Translations under genes and position numbers: made by a program
The notes under the pieces: generated by a model
What the model was told of the DNA's origin: nothing
Database searches by the model: none
What the model saw: the letters and a program-made list of their open reading frames with translations, nothing else
Shown here: one piece after another, positions 1-9,293 of the stretch
Position numbering within the stretch: position 1 is the first letter of the stretch
Layout: every line of letters starts with the position of its first letter
Assembly (NCBI RefSeq): GCF_004803755.1
Contig: NZ_CP032311.1
Span: 184,501-248,500, forward strand
Direction: 5' to 3'
Origin: Pseudomonas sp. DG56-2
Lineage (GTDB): Bacteria; Pseudomonadota; Gammaproteobacteria; Pseudomonadales; Pseudomonadaceae
Length of the DNA stretch: 64,000 nucleotides

Positions 1-408
1 GCACGCACCCTGGCACGCATGCTTGAGCTGGACCAGGAACGTTGCTACTGCGCAGGCCTGTTGCATTGCCTGGGGGATCTGGCGTTGCTACGTTGCCTGC
101 AGGAATGGCGGTTGTCCGGCGGGGAGCTGGATGAGGATGGTATCGAGTTGTCGCTCAATGAATACGGGGCGGCTTTTGGCTCGGCGCTTCGTACTCGCTG
201 GCGCTTGCCGCTGGAGCTGCGTGAGTTGATCGCTGCGATCTATCAACTGGGCGGCGGTGTGTATTCGCGCGAAGCCTTGGTGATGAACCTGGCTGGGCAG
301 TTGGCGCGCTTGCCGGCAGATCAGGGCCTGGAGGCGTTGGCTGAAAGCAGGACGGCGCGGCTGTTGAAGGTAGGAATGCCGGAGCTGATGCGCCTGCGCA
401 AAGGTTGA
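1..408 (+). CDS. HDOD-domain protein, C-terminal fragment
   Basis: The frame is open from the left edge of the window, so the true start lies outside it; only about 135 residues are visible. The stretch AGLLHCLGDLALL resembles the helical core of HDOD domains, which are HD-like domains without catalytic metal chemistry that are common in Pseudomonas signalling proteins. The segment ends in a short charged tail and carries no other recognisable domain. It is transcribed toward a convergent diguanylate cyclase gene, with about 40 bp between the stops. The HDOD call is inferred from pattern and is moderately sure; the upstream domain architecture cannot be known from here. Confidence 0.6.
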   Translation, partial: ARTLARMLELDQERCYCAGLLHCLGDLALLRCLQEWRLSGGELDEDGIELSLNEYGAAFGSALRTRWRLPLELRELIAAIYQLGGGVYSREALVMNLAGQLARLPADQGLEALAESRTARLLKVGMPELMRLRKG

Positions 409-447
409 GCAGCCGCCTGCGCCGGGAGTGCGTTGTTCAGCGTGGAG

Positions 448-1437
448 TTAGCCAATCACGATCTGATTCTTGCCCTGCCGCTTGGCTTGATACATCGCCG
501 CATCCGCCCGGGCAAAGAGGCTGTCCAGTGACGCGTCTGGGCCGGTGATGCCCGTCAGCCCCTGGCTAACCGTTACGCCGAACGCCTGGTCTTCATAACT
601 GAAGCTCAAGCGCTGAATCTCTCGCTGCAAACGCTCGGCAATCTGTTGGGCGATTTGCGGACCGCAACCCGGAAACACCGCCGCAAACTCTTCTCCACCA
701 ATGCGCCCAAACAGGTCGCCACGGCGCAGCACCGCTTTGCCAATGTCGGCGATGCGTTGAAGCACTGCATCGCCTTCCTGATGGCCATAGGAGTCGTTGA
801 TTTGCTTGAAGTCATCGATATCCAGCAACAGGAACGACAACGGTGTTTGCTCCCGACGAGCGGTTTCGAAGGCTTGCTCGGCACAGTCAAAGAAGTGTCG
901 GCGGTTGCTGCTTTGGGTCAGCACGTCGGTGGTGGCCATGCGCTGCAGTTCGCCTTCGAGTAACTTTTTCTCGGTAATGTCTTCTGCCATGCCAACCACG
1001 ATCAGTCGATCATTGTTGTCGGACTGTTGATTGATAAAGCACTTGTCACTGATCCAGCGCACACGACCTTCAGCATCGATGATGCGGTACTCGCGATCTT
1101 CCACGGCGCCTTTGACCAGCACCTCGGCCAGGCTGCGTTCTGCGTAGTCGAGGTCGTCAGGGTAGATGCTGTCGCGCCATTCGTTGAAATCAGCCAGCAA
1201 CAGGCCCGCCGAGCGACCAAAAATTCGTTCGTACGCGGGGCTTACGTAAAGCACCTGGCGCGATTCCCAGTCGAACGCCCAGAGCACGGCATTGACACTA
1301 TCGAGCAGCGAGCTGAAGAGTTGTTCTCGCTCGCTCAGGCGCGCCACTTCGCCTTGCGCATGCATGAGTGCCAGGAGAGTCTGGGCGAACTCAGGGGGTG
1401 TGCTGTGGGGTTGAGACAACGGTTTCTTATTGACCAT
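448..1437 (-). CDS. PAS-GGDEF diguanylate cyclase
   Basis: A probable cytoplasmic diguanylate cyclase of 329 residues that makes cyclic di-GMP from two GTP. Residues about 45-155 form a PAS/PAC sensor domain (VSPAYERIFG early, GMAEDITEKK at its end). The GGDEF domain follows, with the active-site loop GGEEF at about 247-251. An RxxD inhibitory site (RRGD, about 238-241) lies five residues before it, so product inhibition is expected. No transmembrane segment is visible. I chose the ATG before VNKKPL; an upstream in-frame ATG would add 17 residues with no family support. The position matches a PAS-GGDEF gene near desA in other pseudomonads. The input sensed by the PAS domain is unknown. Confidence 0.85.
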   Translation of the reverse strand: MVNKKPLSQPHSTPPEFAQTLLALMHAQGEVARLSEREQLFSSLLDSVNAVLWAFDWESRQVLYVSPAYERIFGRSAGLLLADFNEWRDSIYPDDLDYAERSLAEVLVKGAVEDREYRIIDAEGRVRWISDKCFINQQSDNNDRLIVVGMAEDITEKKLLEGELQRMATTDVLTQSSNRRHFFDCAEQAFETARREQTPLSFLLLDIDDFKQINDSYGHQEGDAVLQRIADIGKAVLRRGDLFGRIGGEEFAAVFPGCGPQIAQQIAERLQREIQRLSFSYEDQAFGVTVSQGLTGITGPDASLDSLFARADAAMYQAKRQGKNQIVIG

Positions 1438-1536
1438 TTGCGCGGAACTTCTCACACAGAGGCGGGCGGCCATCACCTGGCCCGCCACAGGGGCGTAGTG
1501 CCAGTCAGAGTGAAAATAAGCGGTGAAGTTCCGACA

Positions 1537-1561
1537 GGCGCGCCCCCCAATGGGGCGCGCC
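1537..1561. terminator. Strong GC hairpin downstream of desA
   Basis: A perfect 10-bp inverted repeat (GGCGCGCCCC, 5-nt loop CCAAT, GGGGCGCGCC) lies 12 bp past the desA stop. It also lies in the leader of the downstream diguanylate cyclase gene on the same strand. No U-run follows on either strand, so it may be a transcript-end stabiliser or attenuator rather than a classical intrinsic terminator. Confidence 0.5.
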
Positions 1562-1572
1562 GATCAACGGCG

Positions 1573-2757
1573 TCAGCTCAAGGCCGGGCGCAGGGAGTAG
1601 GTTTTGAGCTGGGCGGCGAAGTCGCGCAGCGATTGGATACCGCTGGCTTCGGCCTCGTGTACCCAGTCTTTCATGGCCGCCAGCATGTCGTGGCCGTTGG
1701 CGCTGGTGCGCAGCCAGATTTGCTGCAGGGCCAGGCGTTTCTCATAGATGGTCTTGAGTGCCTGGCTGTGCTCGAGCATGGTTTGGATGCGGGCGTGATG
1801 ACGGTCTTCCAGCAGACTGGTCTCCCGTGACAACAGACGCTTGGCGCGGCGGAATTGATGGCGAACCGAATCATCGACACGCGCCAGTTCCTGTTTGACC
1901 AAGGGCGCGATGACCAGCTTGCGGTACTGGGCCATGATCTGGAAACGGTTGTTGAGGATCGCCATTGCCGTGTCCATGTCCAACTGACCCTTGCCTTCGA
2001 CGCGGTGGGCGATAGGGGCAACGCGCTGCACCTTGGCCAGGCGCAGGAAGCAGAACAGCTTGATCCATGCCCAACCCATGTCGAACTCCCAGCGTCTGAC
2101 CGACAGCTTGGCCGAGTTCGGGTAGGTATGGTGATTGTTGTGCAGCTCTTCGCCACCGACGATGATGCCCCAGGGCACCAGATTGGTGGCGGCGTCGCGG
2201 CACTCGAAGTTGCGGTAGCCGACGGCATGGCCAAGGCCATTGATGACGCCGGCTGCCCAGAATGGAATCCACATCATCTGCACCGCCCAGATGGTGATGC
2301 CGATGGTGCCGAACAACAGCAAGTCGATAACCGCCATCAAGGCAATGCCGCCCAGCTTGTAGCGCGAGTAGAGGTTGCGCTCGATCCAGTCCTCAGGGCA
2401 GTTCTTGCCGTAGATACGCAGGGTTTCCGGGTTGGTCGCTTCTTTGCGATACAGTTCGGCACCCTTGCGCAGCACGGTGGACAGCCCCAGGATCACCGGG
2501 CTGTGCGGATCGTCAACGGTTTCGCACTTGGCGTGGTGCTTGCGGTGGATGGCAGTCCACTCGCGAGTGTTCTGCGCGGTGGTCAACCACAGCCAGAAGC
2601 GGAAAAAGTGCTTGAGCCCGGCGTTCAACTCCAGCGAACGGTGGGCTGAGTATCGGTGCAGGTAGACCGTGACACTGACGATGGTCACATGGGTCATGAC
2701 CAGGGTAACTGCCAGCAGTTGCCAAGCCGACAAGTTGAGCAAACCTTGGTACCACAT
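1573..2757 (-). CDS. desA: Membrane phospholipid delta-9 fatty acid desaturase
   Basis: An integral-membrane di-iron acyl desaturase that introduces double bonds into phospholipid acyl chains aerobically. The three histidine boxes are intact: HRYSAH at about residue 34, HRKHH at about 71-75 and HNNHH at about 206-210. Hydrophobic spans surround boxes one and two, and the C-terminal 150 residues are charged and helical. I chose the start MWYQGLL, giving 394 residues, because that is the usual length and N-terminus of Pseudomonas DesA. A longer frame upstream to 2850 would add a 31-residue leader. The gene is divergent from the GGDEF-EAL gene, with about 150 bp between starts, as in P. aeruginosa. 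Confidence 0.9.
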   Translation of the reverse strand: MWYQGLLNLSAWQLLAVTLVMTHVTIVSVTVYLHRYSAHRSLELNAGLKHFFRFWLWLTTAQNTREWTAIHRKHHAKCETVDDPHSPVILGLSTVLRKGAELYRKEATNPETLRIYGKNCPEDWIERNLYSRYKLGGIALMAVIDLLLFGTIGITIWAVQMMWIPFWAAGVINGLGHAVGYRNFECRDAATNLVPWGIIVGGEELHNNHHTYPNSAKLSVRRWEFDMGWAWIKLFCFLRLAKVQRVAPIAHRVEGKGQLDMDTAMAILNNRFQIMAQYRKLVIAPLVKQELARVDDSVRHQFRRAKRLLSRETSLLEDRHHARIQTMLEHSQALKTIYEKRLALQQIWLRTSANGHDMLAAMKDWVHEAEASGIQSLRDFAAQLKTYSLRPALS

Positions 2758-2905
2758 AGGCGATTGGGCCCTCGAAAACTTAGGGAACAGCGCAAGCATT
2801 ATCCCTGCACGGACAAATAAAACCAGTCGGCCTTTTAGATAGGAGGTCACGGGATGTTTCTACCCTATAATCCCCCATTATTTTTTGTGGGCTTGTCAGG
2901 ATCTT

Positions 2906-4801
2906 ATGTCTGCTTCCGTTCGAGACGCCATGCGCATGGCTGCGCTTTATCTGGTGTTGTCCGTGCTCTGGCTGGCGCTTTCTGATCAGCTGTTGGTCAG
3001 CCTGATCAATAACCCGGAGCAACTGGCGCGTTGGCAGTTGTTCAGTTCTCACCTTTGGGTGCTGTGCAGTGCGTTGTTGATCTTCTCTTCCCGTGCGCGT
3101 TTGTTGAGTTTCATTGGTCTTGGTGCGCGCTTGCGTCGCGAAGACCGGGAGCGGCTGCGCATGGCCGCTGCGGTTTTCGACAGTACCCTCGAAGGTGTAC
3201 TGGTAACTGATCGGCAAGGTGTGATCGTGCATGTGAATCGCGCGTTCATGCGCATTACCGGCTACGAAAAGGACGAGGTTCTCGGTCAGCGACCGAGCAA
3301 GTTCAAATCAGGCCGCCATGCTCCGGAGTTTTACCAAGAGATCTATTCGACGCTGGCTGAAAAAGGCGAGTGGAGCGGAGAGATCTGGAACCGGCGCAAG
3401 AGCGGTGAGGTGTACCCGCAATGGCAGACCATCTGCGCCATTCACGACGACAGCGGAGAACTCAGTCACTACGTGGCGGTGTTCAGTGACATCAGCGCGA
3501 TCAAGCACTCTGAGCGGGAGCTGGCTTACCTGGCTCATCACGACCCGCTTACCGATTTGCCCAACCGCATGTTGTTCAACGATCGCGCCGAGCAGGCGCT
3601 GGCCGCAGCGCAGGCCAACAAGCGCGGGTGTGCCTTGCTGCTGCTGGATCTGGACCACTTCCAGAGCATCAACGATGGCCTTGGACACAATGTAGGTGAC
3701 CAGTTGCTCAAGCTGGTAGGTGAGCGCCTCAGGACGCTGCTGGGGAGCGGCGTGACCCTGGCGCGCCTGGGGGGCGACGAGTTTGCCGTGCTTACCGAGC
3801 AATGCCCGCAGGTCGGACAGGCTGCAGCATTGGCGCAAAGCATTATCGATGTGATGAAGCAGCCCTTCGAGGTCGAAAACCAGAGCCTGTTCGTCAGTGT
3901 CAGTATCGGCATCAGTCTGTTCCCAAGCGATGCCCTGAGCGCAGAACAGCTTTTGCGCAATGCCGACTCGGCGTTGTTCAAGGCCAAGGCCAGTGGTCGC
4001 GCCGACTATGCCTTGTATACCGAAGAGCTGACCGCCCATGCCCAACAGCGCGTCGAAACTGCTGGTGAACTGCGCCGGGCACTGGAGCAGGAAGAACTGC
4101 GCGTGTATTACCAGCCCGTGCACGAGTTGAGCAGCGGCGCAATGATCGGCGTTGAGGCCTTGGTGCGCTGGCAGCACCCGCAGCGCGGATTGGTGGCGCC
4201 GGGTGAGTTCATACCGATTGCCGAGCGCACAGGGCTGATTGCCGAAATCGATACCTGGGTGCTGCAACAGGCTTGTTTGCAGATGGTGCAGTGGCAGGCC
4301 AGCGGGCAGCCAATGCAATTTGTCGCAGTGAACATTTCCAGCCGCCTCTTTGGCCATCGAGACCTGTATCAGCAAGTGGCCAGGGTGCTGCATGAAACCG
4401 GTCTGGACCCCGCCATGCTGGAGCTGGAAGTAACTGAAAGCGCGGTAATGGAAAACCCCGAGGTCGCTCTGGAGCAGTTGCATCGCTTGCGTGAACTGGG
4501 GCTGCGCTTGGCCATCGATGACTTCGGTACCGGTTACTCGTCATTGCTGCGGCTCAAGCGTTTGCCGGTACAGAAACTCAAGATCGACCAGGGCTTTGTG
4601 GCGGGCTTGCCCTGCGATGAGGATGATGCGGCGATTGTCCGGGTGATCATCGCACTGGGCAACAGCATGGGTATGCAAGTACTTGCCGAAGGTATTGAGC
4701 AGGCCGAGCAAGCGCAGTTCTTGCTGGAGCATCAATGCCTGCTGGGGCAAGGCTACTGGTTTGGACGACCGGTTCCAGCGCAGCAATTGCGTTGGCAATG
4801 A
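2906..4801 (+). CDS. Membrane PAS-GGDEF-EAL cyclic-di-GMP protein
   Basis: A 631-residue c-di-GMP turnover enzyme. Two N-terminal hydrophobic segments (about residues 8-30 and 48-65) anchor it in the inner membrane, and a PAS domain follows at about 90-200. The GGDEF domain carries RLGGDEF, but the position of the inhibitory RxxD site reads GSGV, so that site is missing. The EAL domain keeps EALVRW, the ELEVTE motif, IDDFGTGYSS and LAEGIE, so phosphodiesterase chemistry looks complete. I took the ATG at 2906 with CAGGA upstream rather than a TTG 21 bp earlier. Net activity (cyclase, hydrolase or both) cannot be told from sequence. The gene lies directly upstream of the oscA-sbp-cys region, as in other pseudomonads. 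Confidence 0.88.
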   Translation: MSASVRDAMRMAALYLVLSVLWLALSDQLLVSLINNPEQLARWQLFSSHLWVLCSALLIFSSRARLLSFIGLGARLRREDRERLRMAAAVFDSTLEGVLVTDRQGVIVHVNRAFMRITGYEKDEVLGQRPSKFKSGRHAPEFYQEIYSTLAEKGEWSGEIWNRRKSGEVYPQWQTICAIHDDSGELSHYVAVFSDISAIKHSERELAYLAHHDPLTDLPNRMLFNDRAEQALAAAQANKRGCALLLLDLDHFQSINDGLGHNVGDQLLKLVGERLRTLLGSGVTLARLGGDEFAVLTEQCPQVGQAAALAQSIIDVMKQPFEVENQSLFVSVSIGISLFPSDALSAEQLLRNADSALFKAKASGRADYALYTEELTAHAQQRVETAGELRRALEQEELRVYYQPVHELSSGAMIGVEALVRWQHPQRGLVAPGEFIPIAERTGLIAEIDTWVLQQACLQMVQWQASGQPMQFVAVNISSRLFGHRDLYQQVARVLHETGLDPAMLELEVTESAVMENPEVALEQLHRLRELGLRLAIDDFGTGYSSLLRLKRLPVQKLKIDQGFVAGLPCDEDDAAIVRVIIALGNSMGMQVLAEGIEQAEQAQFLLEHQCLLGQGYWFGRPVPAQQLRWQ

Positions 4802-4810
4802 CCGGCCTGA

Positions 4811-4831
4811 TGGCGGGGCCACGTCCCGCCA
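4811..4831. terminator. Putative hairpin after the GGDEF-EAL gene
   Basis: A 7-bp inverted repeat TGGCGGG / CCCGCCA with a 7-nt loop starts 10 bp after the stop codon. It is followed by AAAAGG and then a run of six T, so it could end transcription before the oscA promoter begins. Confidence 0.45.
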
Positions 4832-4834
4832 AAA

Positions 4835-4909
4835 GGTTTTTTGGTTATATAAAAATTCTTAAATAGTATTTTTAAGAATAATCAAGCCCCCCTAAGATTG
4901 CCCTCAAGC
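4835..4909 (+). promoter_or_regulatory. oscA promoter with candidate CysB-type activator site
   Basis: An AT-rich island in GC-rich DNA. The 14-bp word GGTTTTTTGGTTAT (4835-4848) is followed by a perfect 9-bp inverted repeat ATTCTTAAA-N7-TTTAAGAAT (4855-4879). A -10-like TAAGAT lies at 4893-4898 and CCTCAAGC at 4902-4909. The same 14-bp word, a -10-like hexamer and CCTCAAGC recur before the hydrolase gene near 14 kb with spacings that differ by only 1 bp. Both genes lie in sulfur-linked clusters, so a LysR-type activator such as CysB is the natural candidate. The protein is inferred; the repeats are seen. Confidence 0.6.
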
Positions 4910-4970
4910 CAGGCGCAGTCGCCTTCTGTTACGCAACTGCACGGGTCCCTTTATTCATAGGAGCACGAGC

Positions 4971-5153
4971 ATGAGCGCATCTCTGCGTAGCGTTGACGGT
5001 CAGGACGAAGCCACCATCCTGCGCGAAATTCAGAGCGCGCTGCGCGACCTGCGCTTTGGCGCGGTAGAAATTACCGTGCACAACGCCCAGGTCGTGCAGA
5101 TAGAACGTAAGGAAAAGTTCCGCCTGCAGAACCCCGGCAACAAGCCCAGCTGA
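4971..5153 (+). CDS. oscA: OscA family sulfur-starvation protein (DUF2292)
   Basis: A 60-residue soluble protein of the OscA / DUF2292 family. In Pseudomonas, OscA is linked to sulfate starvation and to surviving chromate, which blocks sulfate uptake. Its core reads ILREIQSALRDLRFG followed by VEITVHNAQVVQIER, the compact helix-strand pattern of the family, with a basic tail. It starts with ATG behind AGGAGCACGAGC. It stands 75 bp upstream of the sulfate-binding protein gene, with which it probably shares sulfur-responsive expression. The biochemical function is not established. Confidence 0.88.
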   Translation: MSASLRSVDGQDEATILREIQSALRDLRFGAVEITVHNAQVVQIERKEKFRLQNPGNKPS

Positions 5154-5158
5154 TACCG

Positions 5159-5185
5159 GTGGGAGCGGGCATGCCCCGCGATGAA
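5159..5185. repeat. REP-like hairpin between oscA and sbp
   Basis: A single Pseudomonas REP-type element: GGTGGGAGCGGGCATGCCCCGCGATGA, split here as GGTGGGAGCGGGC then ATGCCCCGCGATGA. GCGGGC pairs with GCCCCGC. Because it sits inside a probable transcript it may uncouple expression of oscA from the transporter genes. Confidence 0.65.
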
Positions 5186-5228
5186 TGCGCCGCCTAATTA
5201 GAAAAATACGCCAATCGGGAGCTTCACC

Positions 5229-6236
5229 ATGTCAATCCGCCGTTATGCCCTGGCAGCACTCGCCAGCGCCGTTTTTGCCGGTTCCGCTATCGCCAAGGAT
5301 TACGAGTTGTTGAACGTTTCCTACGATCCGACCCGTGAGCTGTACCAGGAGTACAACGCCGAGTTCATCAAGCACTGGCAACAGGCTCACCCGGGCGACA
5401 AGGTGAAGATCCAGCAGTCCCACGGCGGTTCGGGCAAGCAGGCTCGAGCGGTGATCGATGGGCTGCGTGCCGACGTGGTGACCCTGGCGCTGGCCGGTGA
5501 CATCGACGAAGTGGCCAAGCTGGGCAAGGCCCTGCCAGACAGCTGGCAGAACCGCCTGCCTGATGCCAGCACTCCATACACCTCGACCATCGTGTTTCTG
5601 GTGCGCAAGGGCAACCCCAAGGGCATCAAGGACTGGGGTGATCTGATCAAGAAAGACGTGTCGGTGATTACCCCTAATCCGAAAACATCCGGCGGCGCTC
5701 GCTGGAATTTCCTCGCCGCCTGGGCCTATGGCCTGAAAGCCGGCGGTAGCGAAGCCAAGGCCCAGGAATACGTGAAGCAGTTGTTCCAGCACGTACCGGT
5801 ACTGGACACCGGTGCTCGTGGCTCGACCATCACCTTCGTCAACAACGGTCAGGGCGACGTGTTGCTGGCCTGGGAAAACGAAGCCTTCCTGGCGCTCAAG
5901 GAAGACGGCGGCGCTGACAAGTTCGACATCGTTGTACCGTCGCTTTCGATTCTCGCCGAGCCACCTGTGGCCGTAGTCGACAAGAACGCCGAGAAGAAGG
6001 GCAACGAGAAAATTGCCGAGGAATACCTCAAGCATCTGTACAGCCCAGCCGGGCAGACCATCGCCGCAAAGAACTTCTATCGTCCGCGTGATGAGAAAGT
6101 CGCCGCCGAATACGCCAAGCAGTTCCCGAAACTGGACCTGGTAACTATCGACAAAGACTTCGGCGGCTGGAAAACTGCCCAGCCCAAGTTTTTCAATGAT
6201 GGTGGCGTGTTCGACCAGATCTACACCGCGCAGTGA
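5229..6236 (+). CDS. sbp: Sulfate ABC transporter periplasmic binding protein
   Basis: The periplasmic receptor that captures sulfate (and thiosulfate or chromate analogues) and delivers it to CysTW. It has 335 residues with a cleavable signal peptide ending AGSAIA-KD. The mature part shows family hallmarks: [13 protein letters not shown] at the N-terminus, [13 protein letters not shown], and [15 protein letters not shown] in the anion-binding region. Length and order match Sbp. It is the first gene of the sbp-cysT-cysW-cysA operon, with an 87-bp gap before cysT that could hold a processing site. Expression is expected to fall when sulfate or cysteine is plentiful. Confidence 0.95.
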   Translation: MSIRRYALAALASAVFAGSAIAKDYELLNVSYDPTRELYQEYNAEFIKHWQQAHPGDKVKIQQSHGGSGKQARAVIDGLRADVVTLALAGDIDEVAKLGKALPDSWQNRLPDASTPYTSTIVFLVRKGNPKGIKDWGDLIKKDVSVITPNPKTSGGARWNFLAAWAYGLKAGGSEAKAQEYVKQLFQHVPVLDTGARGSTITFVNNGQGDVLLAWENEAFLALKEDGGADKFDIVVPSLSILAEPPVAVVDKNAEKKGNEKIAEEYLKHLYSPAGQTIAAKNFYRPRDEKVAAEYAKQFPKLDLVTIDKDFGGWKTAQPKFFNDGGVFDQIYTAQ

Positions 6237-6323
6237 AACGTGGCCGATAGGATAGTCGCCGTTCAGTAGCCAGCATGGGCCCGGGATCTGTCCCGGGCTT
6301 CGTGCGTTCAACCAGGGACCTTT

Positions 6324-7142
6324 ATGTCACGTCGTATCTCCCCCGTCATACCCGGCTTCGGGCTGACGCTGGGCTACACCTTGGTGTACCTCAGTCTGAT
6401 TGTGCTCATACCGCTGGGGGCCATGTTTGTGCATGCCGCCCAGCTCACCTGGGAGCAGTTCTGGGCCATCATCAGTGCGCCGCGAGTAATCGCTGCTCTC
6501 AAGCTGAGCTTTGGTACTGCCCTCTTCGCCGCCATCATCAACGGCATCATCGGTACGTTGCTGGCTTGGGTGCTGGTGCGGTACACCTTCCCGGGCCGCA
6601 AGATCATCGAGGCGATGATCGACTTGCCGTTTGCACTGCCGACTGCCGTAGCCGGTATCGCCCTGACGGCGTTGTATGCCCCTGCAGGGCTGGTCGGCCA
6701 GTTCGCCACCGATCTGGGTTTCAAGATTGCCTACACCCCATTGGGCATCACCCTGGCATTGACCTTTGTGACCTTGCCGTTCGTGGTGCGCACGGTGCAG
6801 CCGGTACTCGCTGACATTCCTCGGGAAGTCGAAGAAGCTGCTGCCTGCCTGGGCGCCAAGCCGTTGCAGGTGTTTCGCTATGTGCTACTGCCGGCACTGT
6901 TGCCCGCCTGGCTGACCGGCTTTGCCCTGGCGTTTGCACGCGGTGTCGGCGAGTACGGCTCGGTGATTTTCATCGCCGGTAACATGCCGATGAAAACCGA
7001 GATTTTGCCGCTGCTGATCATGGTCAAACTTGACCAGTACGACTACACCGGCGCTACCGCCATCGGCGTGATGATGCTGGTGGTTTCCTTCATTCTGTTG
7101 CTGCTGATCAACTTGCTGCAGCGGCGCATCGAAACCCCTTGA
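6324..7142 (+). CDS. cysT: Sulfate ABC transporter permease CysT
   Basis: One of two inner-membrane permeases of the sulfate importer (also called CysU), 272 residues with about six hydrophobic spans. The cytoplasmic EAA loop that contacts the ATPase is seen as [17 protein letters not shown]. The region [16 protein letters not shown] is typical of the family. It lies between sbp and cysW; its stop is followed 14 bp later by the cysW start, so the two are cotranscribed. Confidence 0.95.
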   Translation: MSRRISPVIPGFGLTLGYTLVYLSLIVLIPLGAMFVHAAQLTWEQFWAIISAPRVIAALKLSFGTALFAAIINGIIGTLLAWVLVRYTFPGRKIIEAMIDLPFALPTAVAGIALTALYAPAGLVGQFATDLGFKIAYTPLGITLALTFVTLPFVVRTVQPVLADIPREVEEAAACLGAKPLQVFRYVLLPALLPAWLTGFALAFARGVGEYGSVIFIAGNMPMKTEILPLLIMVKLDQYDYTGATAIGVMMLVVSFILLLLINLLQRRIETP

Positions 7143-7156
7143 AGGAGGCCACGTCC

Positions 7157-8029
7157 ATGTCTGCATCTACCCTTGGCGCGGCCGCTTCGGCCAATGCCGC
7201 TCGCCGTGGCAGTTCCACCTCACGGCGCATTTTGATCAGCCTTGGTTGGTTGATCTTTGCTCTGTTCCTGCTGCTGCCGCTGGTTATCGTGGTGTCTCAA
7301 GGCCTGAAAATGGGCCTGGGTACATTTTTTGAAGCGATCTTCGAGCCTGACGCATTGTCAGCCTTGAAACTGACGCTGATTGCCGTGGCCATCTCGGTGC
7401 CGTTGAACCTGGTGTTCGGCGTCAGCGCTGCCTGGTGCGTGAGCAAATACACCTTTCGCGGCAAGAGCATTCTGGTAACGCTGATCGATCTACCCTTCTC
7501 GGTATCGCCGGTCATTGCCGGTCTGGTCTATGTGTTGATGTTTGGTGCCCAGGGCTTTTTCGGGCCATGGCTGCAAGACCATGACATCCAGATCGTGTTT
7601 GCCTTGCCGGGCATTGTGCTGGCAACCATCTTTGTCACCGTGCCCTTCGTTGCCCGTGAACTGATCCCGCTGATGCAGGAGCAGGGAACCCAGGAAGAAG
7701 AGGCTGCGCGCCTGCTGGGGGCCAATGGCTGGCAGATGTTCTGGCATGTAACGCTGCCTAACATCAAATGGGGCCTGATCTATGGCGTGGTGCTTTGTAC
7801 TGCGCGGGCAATGGGTGAGTTCGGTGCCGTGTCGGTGGTCTCCGGCCACATTCGCGGGGTGACCAACACCTTGCCGCTGCATGTCGAGATCCTTTACAAC
7901 GAATACAACCATGTCGCGGCCTTCAGCGTGGCCAGCCTGTTGCTGATCCTGGCGCTCTTCATCCTGCTGCTCAAGCAGTGGAGCGAGTCCCGCATTAACC
8001 GCCTGCGCCATAGCGCCGCGGAGGAATAA
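7157..8029 (+). CDS. cysW: Sulfate ABC transporter permease CysW
   Basis: The second inner-membrane permease of the sulfate importer, 290 residues from the chosen ATG. That ATG is preceded by AAGGAGG at good spacing, and an upstream TTG overlapping cysT is less likely. Six hydrophobic spans are visible, and the EAA loop reads [29 protein letters not shown] marks the CysW branch. The N-terminal 20 residues are Ala/Ser rich and variable. CysW pairs with CysT, and cysA follows after 3 bp. Confidence 0.95.
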   Translation: MSASTLGAAASANAARRGSSTSRRILISLGWLIFALFLLLPLVIVVSQGLKMGLGTFFEAIFEPDALSALKLTLIAVAISVPLNLVFGVSAAWCVSKYTFRGKSILVTLIDLPFSVSPVIAGLVYVLMFGAQGFFGPWLQDHDIQIVFALPGIVLATIFVTVPFVARELIPLMQEQGTQEEEAARLLGANGWQMFWHVTLPNIKWGLIYGVVLCTARAMGEFGAVSVVSGHIRGVTNTLPLHVEILYNEYNHVAAFSVASLLLILALFILLLKQWSESRINRLRHSAAEE

Positions 8030-8032
8030 TTC

Positions 8033-9022
8033 ATGTCGATCGAAGTTCGTAATGTCAGCAAGCGCTTCAACGCTTTCCAGGCCCTGGACAGCATCAACCT
8101 GGATATCCACAGTGGCGAGCTGGTGGCGTTGCTTGGTCCTTCGGGCTGCGGCAAAACCACGTTGCTGCGGATCATCGCCGGGCTGGAAACCCCGGATCAG
8201 GGCAGCATCGTGTTCCATGGTGAAGATGTCTCCGGGCACGACGTGCGAGATCGTAATGTCGGCTTCGTGTTCCAGCATTACGCGTTGTTCCGCCACATGA
8301 GCGTGTTCGACAACGTTGCTTTTGGTCTGCGCATGAAGCCCAAGGGGGAGCGTCCGAGCGAGAGCAAAATTGCCGAGAAGGTTCACGAGTTGCTGAACAT
8401 GGTCCAGTTGGACTGGCTCAGCGATCGTTACCCTGAACAGCTTTCCGGTGGCCAGCGCCAACGTATCGCCCTGGCACGCGCGCTGGCGGTAGAGCCCAAA
8501 GTACTGCTGCTCGACGAACCTTTCGGTGCGCTCGACGCCAAGGTACGTAAAGAGCTGCGCCGCTGGCTGGCGCGCCTGCACGAAGACATCAATCTGACCT
8601 CAGTGTTCGTAACCCACGATCAGGAAGAGGCCATGGAAGTCGCCGACCGTATCGTGGTGATGAACAAGGGTGTAATCGAACAGATCGGTTCACCGGGTGA
8701 TGTCTACGAGAACCCGGCCAGTGATTTCGTTTATCACTTCCTTGGTGATTCCAACCGCCTGCACCTGAGTGAAGGCAACCACGTTTTGTTCCGGCCCCAC
8801 GAAGTGTCGCTGTCGCGCCATGAAGTCGAAGGTCATCACGCAGCTGAAGTGCGTGATATCCGCCCATTGGGCGCAACGACTCGGGTGACGTTGAAAGTCG
8901 AAGGGCAGAGCGAGCTGATCGAAGCCGAGGTGGTCAAGGATCATGACAGCCTGAGTGGCTTGGCGCGTGGCGAGACGTTGTTCTTCAAGCCTAAGGTCTG
9001 GCAGAAAGTCGCCAACATCTAA
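8033..9022 (+). CDS. cysA: Sulfate/thiosulfate ABC transporter ATPase CysA
   Basis: The ATP-hydrolysing subunit of the sulfate importer, 329 residues, peripheral on the cytoplasmic face. Walker A is GPSGCGKTT, the signature is [15 protein letters not shown], Walker B is [12 protein letters not shown], and the switch histidine lies in [12 protein letters not shown]. The last 90 residues form the TOBE-like regulatory domain ([11 protein letters not shown]). It is the last gene of the operon; a REP pair follows within 25 bp and may protect the transcript end. Confidence 0.95.
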   Translation: MSIEVRNVSKRFNAFQALDSINLDIHSGELVALLGPSGCGKTTLLRIIAGLETPDQGSIVFHGEDVSGHDVRDRNVGFVFQHYALFRHMSVFDNVAFGLRMKPKGERPSESKIAEKVHELLNMVQLDWLSDRYPEQLSGGQRQRIALARALAVEPKVLLLDEPFGALDAKVRKELRRWLARLHEDINLTSVFVTHDQEEAMEVADRIVVMNKGVIEQIGSPGDVYENPASDFVYHFLGDSNRLHLSEGNHVLFRPHEVSLSRHEVEGHHAAEVRDIRPLGATTRVTLKVEGQSELIEAEVVKDHDSLSGLARGETLFFKPKVWQKVANI

Positions 9023-9044
9023 CACCCTCTCTGCGAGAAATGTA

Positions 9045-9124
9045 CAGGAGCTGGTCTTGCCAGCGATCCAGACACCGCGCACCTGAAACTGCGCGGATCT
9101 GATCGCCAGCAAGGCTGGCTCCTG
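9045..9124. repeat. Inverted pair of REP-like elements (BIME) after cysA
   Basis: Two 24-bp units in opposite orientation, 9045-9068 and 9101-9124, match at about 19 of 24 positions as reverse complements. Each is itself a hairpin (GCTGG-N5-CCAGC and GCCAG-N5-CTGGC). Between them is a smaller CCGCGC-N10-GCGCGG stem. The arrangement can form one long cruciform or RNA stem and probably marks the 3' end of the cys operon. Confidence 0.6.
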
Positions 9125-9280
9125 CGTCTTTTCTGCGCGACAAAACCTTCCTGTTTAGACACTCGACGCCTCGGTCTTCGAGCGCGTTCGTGTGCCTGTC
9201 TGCCATGCATTTTGCACATGAAAAATATCGGCCAAAGGCATTTGCCCCGCCCGTGTCGGACTCCTTATAAAGGCACTCTC

Positions 9281-9293
9281 TTATTCGAAATAA
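9281..9293. promoter_or_regulatory. TTATT-N3-AATAA box upstream of the TonB-dependent receptor
   Basis: A perfect 5-bp inverted repeat TTATT-CGA-AATAA lies 61 bp before the receptor start codon, in a 60-bp AT-rich stretch. The same half-sites recur upstream of tonB, the hydrolase gene and the orphan metQ. A role as a sulfur-responsive activator site is inferred. Confidence 0.4.

Noticed and set aside
1027..1830. Long open frame antisense to the diguanylate cyclase and desaturase genes
   Set aside because: It crosses two real genes with clear catalytic motifs and has no recognisable domain; such mirror frames are common in GC-rich DNA.
5232..6311. 359-codon open frame antisense to sbp
   Set aside because: Sbp on the + strand has a signal peptide and family motifs; the antisense frame has none.
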